Under the pieces are notes generated by a model. It was not told the origin of the DNA, did not search any database, and saw only the letters and a list, made by a program, of their open reading frames with translations. A stretch of 64,000 nt of DNA from Lumbricus rubellus. Its lineage: Eukaryota; Annelida; Clitellata; Crassiclitellata; Lumbricidae. Below, in pieces: positions 44,442-55,875 of the stretch (the first letter of the stretch is position 1; each line of letters starts with the position of its first letter). The translations under genes and the position numbers were made by a program. The stretch lies in NCBI GenBank assembly GCA_945859605.1, contig OX243824.1, forward strand, positions 25,721,314 to 25,785,313, in the 5' to 3' direction.

Positions 44442-44513
<72 letters not shown>
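44441..44513. repeat. (TG)n microsatellite
   Basis: About 35 perfect GT dinucleotides preceded by (TA)n. Confidence 0.97.
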
Positions 44514-44515
<2 letters not shown>

Positions 44516-44883
44516 CAATGGGGCCTTCTCCATTACTCAAATGCAATAATCATATCACAGAGCCATTTGAAAATCTATCTGGTTAGTCGACACTGCGCGC
44601 TCTGAGTTATTACCGCTGTCTGTTGTTCACTGATTAGAATTATGTGGGCAACAAATTATTGTGAAGTGGTTGGAAAATGGTAAATCGATAGAAAGGATTT
44701 TGTGCTAAGCTCTGGCCTACATTTATGGTTGCGATATAGGCTACACATATATATTTGTTCAGAGCTTTTCCAACTGGTGCATGCTGTCTAGTCTAAACCT
44801 TTTCCAATATTTTGAGGTTTCATAGGATAGTCAGAGTTTACATTTCTTGCTTTGAATTTTTCGCGAGAGTGTAGAAATATGTT

Positions 44884-45066
44884 CGGACTTCGGAGCCTTG
44901 GAGCCGGAGGGTTCCAGATTCGAATCCGCCTCAAGCCGCCGCGTAGGGATCTTTAGCAAGCCCTTTATTCGCAACTGCGCATGCGCTTCGGCGCGAAACT
45001 CCGATTCAGGGTCGTCGCTGTAGTGGGGAGTGCCTCTGTGTAGCGTGCTTGAAGGGGCGGTCTATC
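44884..45066 (+). mobile_element. tRNA-derived SINE (family A), 5'-truncated
   Basis: CTTGGAGCCGGAGGGTTCCA, B-box remnant ATTCGAATCCG, ATGCGCTTCGGCGCGAA, GGGAGTGCCTCTGTGTAG. Its ACATACA-type tail runs directly into the (TACA)n block at 45083. Confidence 0.82.
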
Positions 45067-45082
45067 AAACGATCATACATGT

Positions 45083-45463
45083 ACACATACATACAAACAT
45101 ACATACATACAAAATATATATACATACATACATACATACATACATACATACATACATACATACATACATACATACATAGGCCTACATACATACATACATA
45201 CATACATACATACATACATACATACATACATACATACATACATACATACATACATACATACATACATACATACATACATACATACATACATACATACATA
45301 CATACATACATACATACGTACATACATACATACATACATACATACATACATACATACATACATACATACATACATACATACATACATACATACATACATA
45401 CATACATACATACATACATACATACATACATACATACATACATACATACATACATACATACAG
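45083..45463. repeat. (TACA)n microsatellite
   Basis: About 95 tetranucleotide units with few interruptions (AGGCCT near 45180, one CGTA unit). Open frames on both strands are shadows of the repeat. Confidence 0.97.
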
Positions 45464-45705
45464 ACAAGACAAGGCATAATGCATATATTCATTTGGCGGT
45501 GATGAGTACAATACGCAATCATCCTCAGGTCATTTGTATAAATCTATAGTGCTTATTGATTCATTAAGTGTTTGTGCAAGTAATTTTTGACTAATTATCG
45601 ACACATTGACTCTGAACATACGTGCAATAATATTGATTCTATCAGACACTTTTTACTCCGCTGCAATCTAATGCATCCTACCTGTACATAATTAATTAAT
45701 ATTAT

Positions 45706-46639
45706 TAGGGCTGTTGATTTAATCGCGTTAACGCGTGCGATTAACGCGTTAAAAAAATTTGCGATTAAAAATTTTAACGCATTAATCGCACGCGTTAATT
45801 AGATCTGATTAAAATAGAATCAGAGGCAGAAAAACTCGTTTTAAACGGAAAGCTCATACTTAAAACTAGTGATACATTCTTTGGCAATTATTCCAAAAAG
45901 CAATTGAGTGTTATCGTAGCAATTCTTTGCTCAATTAGGCCTATCGCCTGCATGCTAACCAAAACATGCGTTAAACGCTAACGATGAGCCGTCGACATCG
46001 TCCACTAAGGTTGTTTCCTCACCCCATTAGACTAAACGTTGGTTGAACTCCAGGTTTCAATGGATCCAGGTTTCAAATTTAATGATAAATGTTTACAGGA
46101 CAACTGTGACGAGGTTTGGCAAGAACCGCAACCTCTTGTGAATAATTGTGGCCAAATAATGAGGTTCAATAGCAGACCTACAATTATTAATTAATAAGAG
46201 CATCCCTTGGACCGAACAATGTAAAAAAAACTGGTCTGCCTATGTAATTTCTGTATAAATAATTAATTTTGATAGTCACAAAACGGTTGACTAATTTTCA
46301 CAATTAGGCCTATAGGCTATCAAATGAACAAATTAACGGATTTTGAGCAGTTGACTGATTTTAACAGTGATTCAATTCTGTCTGTCATACAAAACCGTTC
46401 AATAAACTAAATGCAGAAATTCAATAGGCCTAAGCCAAAGGCCATTGAATAAGCTTATGTTTGCAATAGAAAGAATGCATTCAGACATTAAAATTTTATG
46501 CTTCATGGGTCTTTAGAAAACAGTACAGATTAATATATTTGAAGAAAATGTATTGCGATTAATTTGCAGTTAATTGCGATTAAAAAAATTAATCGTGCGA
46601 TTAATTTCGATTAAAATTTTTAATCGAACCACAGCCCTA
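45706..46639. mobile_element. hAT-like element (TAGGGCTGT ends)
   Basis: The left end is TAGGGCTGTTGATTTAATCG and the right end CGAACCACAGCCCTA. The target-site duplication AATATTAT at 45698-45705 and 46640-46647 is perfect. Subterminal regions are rich in GCGATTAA and TTAACGCG. No transposase was seen. Confidence 0.93.
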
Positions 46640-46741
46640 AATATTATGCTTTTCATTCTGACTTATGCTACCAAATCTATGGGAATCTATTCGTTCTACG
46701 AGAAGCGATTCATGCTGCAAAAGAGATTGGTCGATGTATGC

Positions 46742-46800
46742 ATTCGAAAATTTATATAGCACCCCTTCATGAAAAAAAACCTATTCCCAGGCGCTCCGGA
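46742..46800. mobile_element. Dispersed repeat fragment
   Basis: TTTATATAGCACCCCTTCAT is followed by CCAGGCGCTCC, the 24090 family. Confidence 0.6.
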
Positions 46801-47049
46801 CTTCAGCGCGACCAAAAGACCAGTTTTAAGTTTGGCAAGGAAGAATCCTGGCAGAGTCCCAGAGAATATAGGTTCCAGGGGCGGATCCAGGGGGGCCAAT
46901 CCGGCCATGGCCCCCCCCCATTTCAAATCTCCATGGGACGTGGCCTCCCCCATCCATGACGCCCACAAGATTTTTTGCAGGGTTCAGTCATGTCCAGGAG
47001 AATTAATATATAAAGGTCGTTAAAATCTTAGCCTCTCACTCAATTACAT

Positions 47050-47073
47050 TAAATATTATTATTATTATTATTA

Positions 47074-47106
<33 letters not shown>

Positions 47107-47108
47107 TA
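47050..47108. repeat. (ATT)n microsatellite
   Basis: A nearly pure ATT/TTA triplet run. Confidence 0.93.
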
Positions 47109-47129
47109 TTGTTTATTATAATAGGCCTA

Positions 47130-47185
47130 TTGACTTTTTATATAGCGCACCTTCAAGGTAATTTACTCAGAAGCGCTCGCGGTCT
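47130..47185. mobile_element. Dispersed repeat fragment (TATATAGCGC family)
   Basis: TTTTTATATAGCGCACCTTC is followed by TTTACTCAGAAGCGCTCGCG. It sits next to the (ATT)n run inside the 2.7-kb hAT element. Confidence 0.65.
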
Positions 47186-47569
47186 AACGGTAACGTGTAT
47201 TAATATAACGCAAAGAAAAGAAACAATCTTTCAACAGTATCCGATTATGATTTGTCTTTTATGGCATACAGTGTATGCTATTCGTGTATATATTCACTGT
47301 AAGATGTTAAAATATTAGCACTAACAACACTTGCAACTAAAAACAAATAACTATTAATCAGGAGCGGATCCAGGGGAACCAATCCGGCCATAGCCATGCA
47401 CATTTGAAATTTTAACAGAACTCGCCCCATTTGAAATTTTAACAGAACTTGGCCCCCCCCCCCCATTATTACTCAATGTGTCGTGTGAAAGAAGGTTTTA
47501 GCACCACATCTTCATATACTTCTTCAGCAATTAAGACTTTTTTTCATGTCCTGCTGATTCTCTTCCAAC

Positions 47570-47749
47570 AGTGAAGTACACACCATGCTGAATATATTGG
47601 CATTTCCAGTTTGTAGTGCTAAAGCCGAAAGAGCTTTCTCCAAAGTAGAGCAAACGTTAGCTAATAATTACTATACTTCAGAACACAATGTCAGAAGACA
47701 GACTAAATGTTCTAACGATGTTTCGGACTGTAGACTCATTGTGAAATAA
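47570..47749 (+). pseudogene. hAT transposase C-terminal (dimerisation) fragment
   Basis: The + frame ending at TAA 47747-47749 reads NILAFPVCSAKAERAFSKVE and then QTLANNYYTSEHNVRR. This matches the hAT C-terminal dimerisation block, whose signature is LxxPVSSAxAERxFS followed by a helix and an SxxR-type segment. Upstream, in-frame stops appear within about 20 bases (TTCTCTTCCAACAG could be an acceptor), and no DDE catalytic core was found. It is therefore a remnant, or the last exon of a mostly lost gene. The stop codon lies within the target-site duplication of the element at 47752. Confidence 0.72.
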
Positions 47750-47751
47750 TA

Positions 47752-48996
47752 CAGGGCTTTTTAACGTGCAGTTGTACACAAAATGTGCAGTTCTAAATGG
47801 ATTTGTGCAGTTGTAAAAGCATTTTTGTGCAGTTAAAAAATAATTTGAAATGTTGTTGTCTTCCGATTTGGAATAATACGCCACTTTAAACAGACATTTA
47901 CAGAAGCCTATAGTTATTAGTTACTGTAGGCCTATTGCAACTTTTGTGATTGAAGTTTGTAACTGCACTTTGAAACCAGCCTAACTAAACCAATAACCCA
48001 TTTTGCGACTCTGCTTAGAGTAGAACAACTGAGTGGAAGGAAAAGTGTGCCCACTCGTGGATGTAGGCATTGTAGGGCCTAACACGTGAAATAAACCCAT
48101 GGAAACACCATCCGAAATAGAAAATGTAAAAAAATAATAGAATATTAATCACTAGTAGTCTAGCACATAAAGAAAAAAAACATGAAATTAGGCGAAAGAT
48201 ACTAAGAAAGCCGTTTCTGATTGACTTTAAAATGGTCTTCAGAAATTTTGACGACTAAAAAAAGGTTCAGAAATTTTGAAAACTAAAAAAGGTGTCTTTA
48301 GAAATTTTGACGACTAAAATAAGGTGTCTTCAGAAATTTTGATGACTAAACAAAGGTGTAGACATTTTTACGACCAAAAAAGGTGTTTTCAAAAATTTTT
48401 ACAACTAAAAAAGGTGTCATCAGAAATTTTGACAACTAAAAAAGGTGTCTTCAGAAATTTTGATGACTAAACAAAGGTGTCTTCAGGCATTCTTACGACT
48501 AAAAAAGGTGTTTTCAGAAATTTTGACAATAAAAAAAAGGTGTCTTCAGAAACTTTGACAACTAGAAAAAAATCTCTTCGGAAATTTTACACCTAAGCAA
48601 AGGTGTCTTCAGAAATTTTGACGACTAAAATAAGGTGTCTTCTGAAATTTTTATGATTAAACAAAGGTGTCTTCAGACATTTTCACGACAAAAAAAATGT
48701 TTTCAGGAATTTTGACACCTAAAAAAAGGTGTCTTCAGAAACTTTTACAACTAAAAAAAGATGTCTTCGGAAATTTTGACACCTAAACAAAGGTGACTTC
48801 AGAAATTTTGACGACTAAACAAAGGTGTCTTCAGACATGTTTACGACTAAAAAGTTGTGTTCAAAAATTTTGACGACTAGAAAATTTTGTAAGAAATTTT
48901 CCGCCAAAGAAACACACTCCGAAATCAAAACCTGGCTACGGCCTTGGAGGCTGGTTGGAAGTTGTGCAGTTCTAAAAATTCCTTTAAAAAGCCCTG
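47752..48996. mobile_element. Nested hAT-like element (CAGGGCTTTTTTAA family, expanded)
   Basis: The ends are CAGGGCTTTTTAACG and TTTAAAAAGCCCTG. The target-site duplication AAATAATA at 47744-47751 and 48997-49004 is perfect. It is far longer (1245 bp) than sister copies of 170-440 bp because of an internal array. A CCTGGCTACGGCCTTG end of another family lies near 48931. Confidence 0.93.
48235..48900. repeat. Tandem array of about 31-35-bp units inside the nested element
   Basis: About twenty degenerate copies of TTCAGAAATTTTGACGAC followed by TAAAAAAGGTGTC. The unit resembles half of the GATGACCTTTTTTAGTCATC motif seen in other elements here. Confidence 0.9.
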
Positions 48997-50335
48997 AAAT
49001 AATACAAGATAACAAGCCCATAAATCCAGTTATTTTTTAATTTAGACATCTCCAGGGAGGGCACAAGTTTTTTCACAGAAATGAAATTTTTCACTCAGAA
49101 AAACATGTTATAATATACCTTGATGTTATTTACTATTGTGATCATGATTATGATATTATTATTCACTGTTATAAACAATTATATGATACTATCATTTTAC
49201 AATAGGTATACTTTACTGTTAAACGTTGTACAGATGCTATTTTTGTACAACTATATGACTTCTTTCCAGAGCTATCTGTTACATTTCAAGCTGTAAAATT
49301 TCAGCATTTTGTTCGATGAACAGTTAGTAAAACAACAGCCTCTGGCTGCCAATTCTGGTAGTTTGGTAGTTCTTTCTTGGTTTGTCAGCATTTAAGTAGT
49401 GGAGAGCAATTTCATTAAGATGACAGCTTAAAATGCTGCCATTGCAGTGCGGAATTTTAAAAATTTCTGGTTGGGGAGGGGGCGCATCCCCCTCCCCAAA
49501 CCCCTCCCCTTTCCCCCAACCTCTCGGCGCTACGCGCCTCGCCGATCGGCCTTCGGCCGATCGTCCACCAACTGCCATTTGGCCCCCCCCATTTCAACCT
49601 TCTGGATCCGCCACTGATAGGTTCAGGTCTAAAATAAGGTCATTCGAGACCAATGCATGTAGGCCTATGTATAATATCATAGACTATCTACCTACAATCC
49701 TACATGTACCATCCGTTAATGCTTTTTCTTAAAATATAGCGCTCCACGATAGATGCGCTATAGTAATAATTCTCAGAATGCACGCTCGAAAAACAGATAA
49801 ATGGCTAAATGAAAGAGCGAACAAAAGATTGAACGAACGAGGACATTCTTTCGCGGTCGTTTTTTAATGACTAACAACCTAGTACTACCCCCCCCCCACC
49901 CAAACTTCTGCCCCAACCTCCAATCCCCACCTCCAACCAACCTTGGCGAGCGCCTGAAACTGTACAACTCCGGGTGTAACGCGAAACGAACAGTTGGCGA
50001 GACTTCGCGCGGGATTCAGTCCTTGTCGGAGAAAAAATCTAATCAGTTCACGCCAAGTTCCTGTTTCCGGTTGTTGTTTAGCAATCCCAGATTTTCCAGC
50101 GATGTTTTTCCTACTTCCAGTGGGGCTTCCTATGAGAAATTGCGTGTTCTTCACGTCGGCTAATTTCCACTGCTCGCCTACGTGTGATAAAACAACGTAT
50201 TTATACGGGAACATCGTGTGCAGTGTTCCACTATGAGATAAGGTTTCGATTAGCTGCTGTTGATGGTCTTTATAGCGACCGGCGGCAGCAAATACGGTTT
50301 TTTCCCGATGTGCAATGACCTTGGGAGATACCTAT

Positions 50336-50536
50336 AGGTTTTTTAATGTGCAATTCGACACGAAAGCAGTTCGAAATGGATTTGTGCATCTGTAAACGCA
50401 CTTTTGTGCAGTTGAAAATGTTCTCAAATGTTCATTGTCATCCGATTGAGAATAATTTACTATGGATATTGTGAAGGAAAAGCAGGGGTCTGTGATTCTG
50501 TGCTGCAGTGCTAAAAATTCTTTAAAGGAAGCCATG
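50336..50536. mobile_element. Degenerate MITE (CAGGGCTTTTTTAA family)
   Basis: TAGGTTTTTTAATGTGCAAT at the left and CTAAAAATTCTTTAAAGG at the right, with the GTGCAGTT blocks of the family. The ends are eroded and the target-site duplication is not resolved. Confidence 0.6.
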
Positions 50537-51310
50537 AACACTTCAGGAGAGAAATGGAAAAGAAGGAAATTACCTCTGTATAAAATAAGCAAGTTTATAT
50601 TCATCTCTGGTCTTAGCGATCTTAATGAATCAAATAGTCAGAAATATGTTAGTAAATAGCTATTTCTAGATCATCAGGGTTGACGAGTGAAATTCCCGGC
50701 CCGAGAGGGCAGATAGGCCAGGCGTCCCTAAACCATCTTAAGCCTCGGTGAGAAACGATTTTTGTCTTGACAAATTGAAGTTATAAAGTACAGGTCGATC
50801 TACAATTTTATATTTGTATCTACATTATGATTTCATTCAGTTGTTGTCCTAATTTGAAGTTTTAGCTAATTTATGTGGAATATTATATTTTCGGTGAAAA
50901 AGCAGTGCAAGGAGCGCATGGGCGCCCGCAGGCACTTATGCAGTGACAACACACTTAATGGTCACGGTTGAACTATTTTAAAGGAGCTTGAAAATGCAGT
51001 GCAGATAAATAAGAAAAGTATTTTCTCATAAAATTGTTTCTAAATGTAAATTTTTCACTTTCACCTTGAACTTCGCTTTCCTGCGAAGACATTTTTTAAA
51101 ACAAAAAGTGTTGCTCGAACAAAATCAAAAGGTTTCAGTTTTCCAGGGGTAGGGGAAAGTTCCCTCCCTTGCCCGTATGTGCGGGTACCCATAGTGGGGC
51201 GGAATGAGAGACCGATACAGTGGCAACTCTCAAGCATGTATTGTAGCCTATAATGTGTGTATTGATGACGGGACATATTGATGACGGGACAAGGCAAATG
51301 TCAAATATAT

Positions 51311-51359
51311 AAAATAATATATATATATATATGAGTGATATATATATATATATATATAT
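51311..51359. repeat. (AT)n runs
   Basis: Two (AT)n/(TA)n stretches separated by GAGTGA. Confidence 0.9.
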
Positions 51360-51503
51360 TCACAAGGAATATATTGGCGTCTATTCCCCAGGGCCATGGA
51401 CAAATTGTCCCCTAAGGCACACTTCCCTTGTGACCAACGATACACTTTCACAGCGCCAATGGCGCATCACTCCAATGACCAATTAGGGATTTCCATCAAG
51501 CAA

Positions 51504-51557
51504 GCGCCACATGGGCCCCAAAAGGCAAAATTTGCCTCCTTGGGGCCCATGTGGCGC
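51504..51557. repeat. Strong hairpin with 18-bp perfect arms
   Basis: The arms are GCGCCACATGGGCCCCAA and its exact complement, with an 18-base, partly palindromic loop (AGGCAAAATTTGCCT). A second inverted pair (TACCCTGAAACCCT / AGGGTTTCAGGGTA) follows at about 51560-51615, which suggests a small foldback element. Confidence 0.9.
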
Positions 51558-51784
51558 ATGTACCCTGAAACCCTATTCAATCATTTAATGATTGCATGGA
51601 GAGGGTTTCAGGGTAATGGTAACAATCAGGTACATACATGTACATTGTACAATGTACATGCATGTCTCGTGCGCACATACTCACGCACACCTACATTGTA
51701 GTATTACATTGTACTTGCAATGCACACATTCATCAAATATATGCATTCATACAAGCGTATATGCGGATACATATATCATGCAAT

Positions 51785-52441
51785 GCGCATACACACATAC
51801 ATACATGCATACACGCATGCATGTACATACATACATACATACATGCATACTGTACATACATACATACATACATACATACATGCATACATACATACATACA
51901 TACATACATACATACATACATACATACATACATACATACATACATACATACATACATACATACATACATACATACATACATACATACATACATACATACA
52001 TACATACATACATACATACATACATACATACATACATACATACATACATACATACATACATACATACATACATACATACATACATACATACATACATACA
52101 TACATACATACATACATACATACATACATACATACATACATACATACATACATACATACATACATACATACATACATACATACATACATACATACATACA
52201 TACATACATACATACATACATACATACATACATACATACATACATACATACATACATACTTACATACATACATACATACATACAAACGTACATACATACA
52301 CGCATTTATAAATTGTATATGCAAGCATGAACATACATACATACATACATACATACATACATACATACATACATACATACATACATACATACATACATAC
52401 ATACATACATACATACATACATACATACATACATACATACA
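51785..52441. repeat. (TACA)n microsatellite, about 650 bp
   Basis: Tetranucleotide array with rare interruptions (ATGCAT near 51843 and 51881; a break at about 52285-52335). Long apparent frames on both strands are artefacts. Confidence 0.97.
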
Positions 52442-52595
52442 CATGCATGCAATGTCATACATGTATAAATTAATCATACATGCATGCACAGTTTGCACGC
52501 GCACTTACATGCATACATGTGAGCTATCGATGAGTGTAATGCTTTTAGTGGTCGGAAGTAGACATTCTCTTTTGTGTCCACCAACGGTACCAACC

Positions 52596-52644
52596 CCCCA
52601 TACTCCCCCCCCCCCCACCACCACCCACCCACCCACCCACCCCC
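52596..52644. repeat. C-rich tract
   Basis: A run of about 13 C followed by (CCCA)n, so the - strand carries several G runs. Confidence 0.85.
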
Positions 52645-52955
52645 AGACTCATCAAACGAAACATGACCTGCCTGTACGATCGTGTCACGTAGTCCGTCAC
52701 GCAGTCCATTATACATGCGTGACAATCCGCCTCCACTGACCGTAGGCAGTATTTTTGAGCAGGGCCTATGGTTTGCTTAAAATAAGCATGACATTTTTAC
52801 AGTGATATTTCTAGCTGTCAACAAAACAGTTAAGCCTACAATGTTAGCTTCGTCAAAGATAGTGTGCTTTGCCATTATCCAGCTATTATAAGCTTATTAC
52901 CTAAGTATCACGTCATCTCCCTGTTTAAATAACAAACCATTAGGCCTACTTCATG

Positions 52956-53485
52956 TTACCTGGGACTTATATCGAAGGGACATGAAACCGCAACTTCTCA
53001 GCCAATCAGAGATTGCATATTCTGATGCCTCACGAACGATGTATGTGACTTCATCCGGGTAAACAGCAGCGTAATTTTGAATTGAGTCGCATCGTTTCGA
53101 CGGGATTTTTTCCAGTCGTTATCCGTATAATTTCGACACCATATTCTCAGGCGTAATCGCTCAAAAGTTCATCAAAATTTTTATATCTCCAATCACAAAG
53201 ATCTTTCTTAGAATACATTTTATTTATTTCACAAGTTCTCTTTATCATTAAACCTTTCCAGCCGGAATTGTTTTGTTACCTATCCGGTTAATGAGGTCAC
53301 GGGTGACCCCATCCGGCGAGAAATGGTTAAATTAATTCGTTTTTGCTACGACAGTTGTCAACAAAACGACCTGGAATGACCGGGTGAAGTCACCCCATCA
53401 AAAGTCCCGAATGCAGAAACAATTGTTTTTCAATGACCTATTTATCGTTGGTTTCATATCCCTTCAATATTAGTCCCACTTGTAA
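52956..53485. mobile_element. Degenerate inverted-repeat element with a nested MITE
   Basis: Left blocks TTACCTGGGACTTATA, CGAAGGGACATGAAACC and GTGACTTCATCCGGGTAA recur inverted on the right (CCGGGTGAAGTCACC, GGTTTCATATCCCTTC, TAGTCCCACTTGTAA). The interior holds the TTAA MITE at 53248. The boundaries are approximate. Confidence 0.6.
53248..53330. mobile_element. piggyBac-like MITE, copy 2
   Basis: TTAAACCTTTCCAGCCGG and CCGGCGAGAAATGGTTAA with TTAA edges. It is collinear with 42459-42541. Confidence 0.78.
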
Positions 53486-53589
53486 TTATGAGATCTGCGT
53501 GCCAGACGTTAGATTCTAATACGCGCTAATACTCTTTCATTGCCGAATATTACATTTCTTCATTGTTACATTACCGCGGACTGTCGTTA

Positions 53590-54840
53590 CTTTAAATTGC
53601 AAAAATTGCATTGCCAAAGATCACATTTCCCAGCAGTTACATTGTCAAAGACTGCATTGCTAAATATAGATGTCCGCACTGTTTTACAATGCCAAAGATC
53701 ACATTAGTTATAGTTGCATTGTCAGAGACTACCCTGCATTTCAGATTAAAAGACGAAATTACAGCTACATTGTCAAAAATTGCATTGCAAAAGATTACAT
53801 TCCACACTATTACATTGTCAGATATTGCATTACCAAAAACAACACTACCAACTGTTATATTTTCACTGCTACATTACCAAAGATTACATTGTCAAAAATT
53901 AATATCCTTCTGAAAGTTAGTCAAATATTGTACTTCCAAAGATTGCATATCCTTGCTGCTACATTACCAAAGGTTGCGTTGCCAAAGAAAGGATTACATT
54001 ACCAAAGCCCACATTACCGAGACTACATTACCGAAGACTATATTTCTAAAGACTACATAACCCAAGACTACATTACCAAAGACTATAATTATTGTCAAAG
54101 ACCATATTACCAGAGACTACATTACCAAAGATTGCATTAACAATAGCCTAACAAATGCCATATTAACAAAGACCACATTTTCGAAGACTACATTACCAAA
54201 GACTACATTTACAAAGACTACATTTTCGAAGACTACAGCACCAAAGACTTCATCTACAAAGATCACAATTCCAAAGACTACATTACCTAAGACTACATTG
54301 CCAAAGACTACAATTGCAAAGACAACAATTCCAAAGACTACATTTACAAAGACTACAATTCCAAAGACTGCATTACCTAAGACTACATTTACAAAGACTA
54401 CAATTCCAAAAACTACATTACTTAAGACTACATTTACAAAGACTACAGTTCCAAAGACTACATTACATTACCTAAGACCACATTTACAAAGACTACAATT
54501 CCAAAACACTACTTTACTTAAGACTACATATACAAAGACTACAATTCCAAAAAACTACATTACTTAAGACTACATTCACAAAGACTAAAATTCCAAAGAC
54601 TACATTACATTACCTAAGACTACATTTACAAAGACTGCAATTCAAAAAAACTACATTACTTAAGACTACATTTACAAAGACTAAAATTCCAAAGACTACA
54701 TTACATTACCTAAGACTACATTTACAAAGACTGCAATTCTAAAGACTACAATACCTAAGACAACATTTACAAAGGTTACAGCAATTCCAAAGACTATATT
54801 ACCAAAGATCACATTACCAAAGACTATAATGCATCACCTC
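53590..54840. repeat. Minisatellite-like array of ACATTNCCAAAGACT units
   Basis: Approximate 16-17-bp units (ATTACCAAAGACTACA, ATTTACAAAGACTACA, ATTCCAAAGACTACA). From about 54250 to 54780 they form a higher-order repeat (CTAAGACTACATTTACAAAG, then ACTACAATTCCAAAGAC). The left part is more diverged. Confidence 0.85.
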
Positions 54841-55875
54841 GCAATTCAAGTGACCCGTCATCCTATCGGACAAGCAATGTGTAGAGTTCACTGCAATAAC
54901 TCCTCGGTCCTTGCATCTCAAAATCGTCCATTGTTCTGGCATCGTCCCCCGGCGCATGCGTACTTCGTGACACACGTGTTCGATGCAATGCATTGTGGGT
55001 CTTCTCATCTTTTCTGCCTCGGTGTGTTTCCAGTTTGGACGTCGAAATTAATGCCCCAACTGTTGAGCGACCAATCGAATTTCAGCGATGAGTTATGTGT
55101 ATGCCCTTCGGTGTAGCCGTGCACGAACGTCTGCCGATATGCCTGGCTGTACGTCCGTGTCCTTTCAATAGCCTTTTATCGCTTTATTGCTGGTCTGTAC
55201 TCGGATGCTCCTGATGATAGCTAGCCATGACATTTATCCCATCCAATAATTACCGACGACAGAACCCACTTCGATTATATATAACCGTATACATCAACAA
55301 TGACGTATATATATATATATAATGTATAAATATATATAATAATGTATGGATATATATGTGTGTGTATAATGTATATGTTGCTACGTATTTGTTTAAAAGT
55401 AGTATATATAATTATATATATTATATATATATATACATGTTTATATATAAACATATATTACTACGTAAATTATCACCTTTAGGAGAGTTCGACTGACTGA
55501 AAAGGAACAGTAAAAACCGCACTTGGTTGAATAAGGCATTTACACAATCGACTCCTACATGTATACGCTCTATTATATAGGACGAAGAAAAGAGCATTTT
55601 ATAGCGCAGAGTGTATGTACACGGGAGTCTTTCTGCTTTAGAACTGATAGTTACAGCAGCTTTAAAAAGACAGAATAAAACTGTTAGGCTCTAACTGAGA
55701 ATGGTCGAATGGTGGTTACATGGGTTCAAGGCACGGTGGTCGATAGAACAGAGCACACGGTCAGTAACATGGACATTGGACAATAAAGGTCTGTGGCTCT
55801 GTGCCTCTCACACTGTTGGTACTTTGAGCAATTCATTCACGGGTCATGCACACTTGTACCGCGTCATTGACGGTT
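54841..55875. other. Unassigned sequence with AT-rich runs
   Basis: No gene was supported. (TA)n-rich stretches lie at about 55301-55445. Confidence 0.4.

Larger units (their letters stand above)
46876..49616. mobile_element. 2.7-kb hAT element with transposase remnant and nested insertions
   Basis: The ends are CAGGGGCGGATCCAG and CTGGATCCGCCACTG. The target-site duplication ATAGGTTC at 46868-46875 and 49617-49624 is perfect. It contains a hAT transposase C-terminal fragment (47570-47749), a complete nested hAT-like element (47752-48996), a dispersed repeat (47130) and a second internal copy of the GCGGATCCAGGGG end (near 47364). GC-rich palindromes lie near the right end (49525-49565). Confidence 0.9.

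Noticed and set aside
45006..45549. Long open frames reading MYVC/TYIH repeats here and at 51592-52739 and 58304-59125
   Set aside because: They are translations of (TACA)n microsatellites, open in many frames on both strands, with no domain or start context.
53590..54840. CRISPR-like array; also 28150-28495 and 48235-48900
   Set aside because: The units are contiguous diverging minisatellites without unique spacers, in an animal genome.
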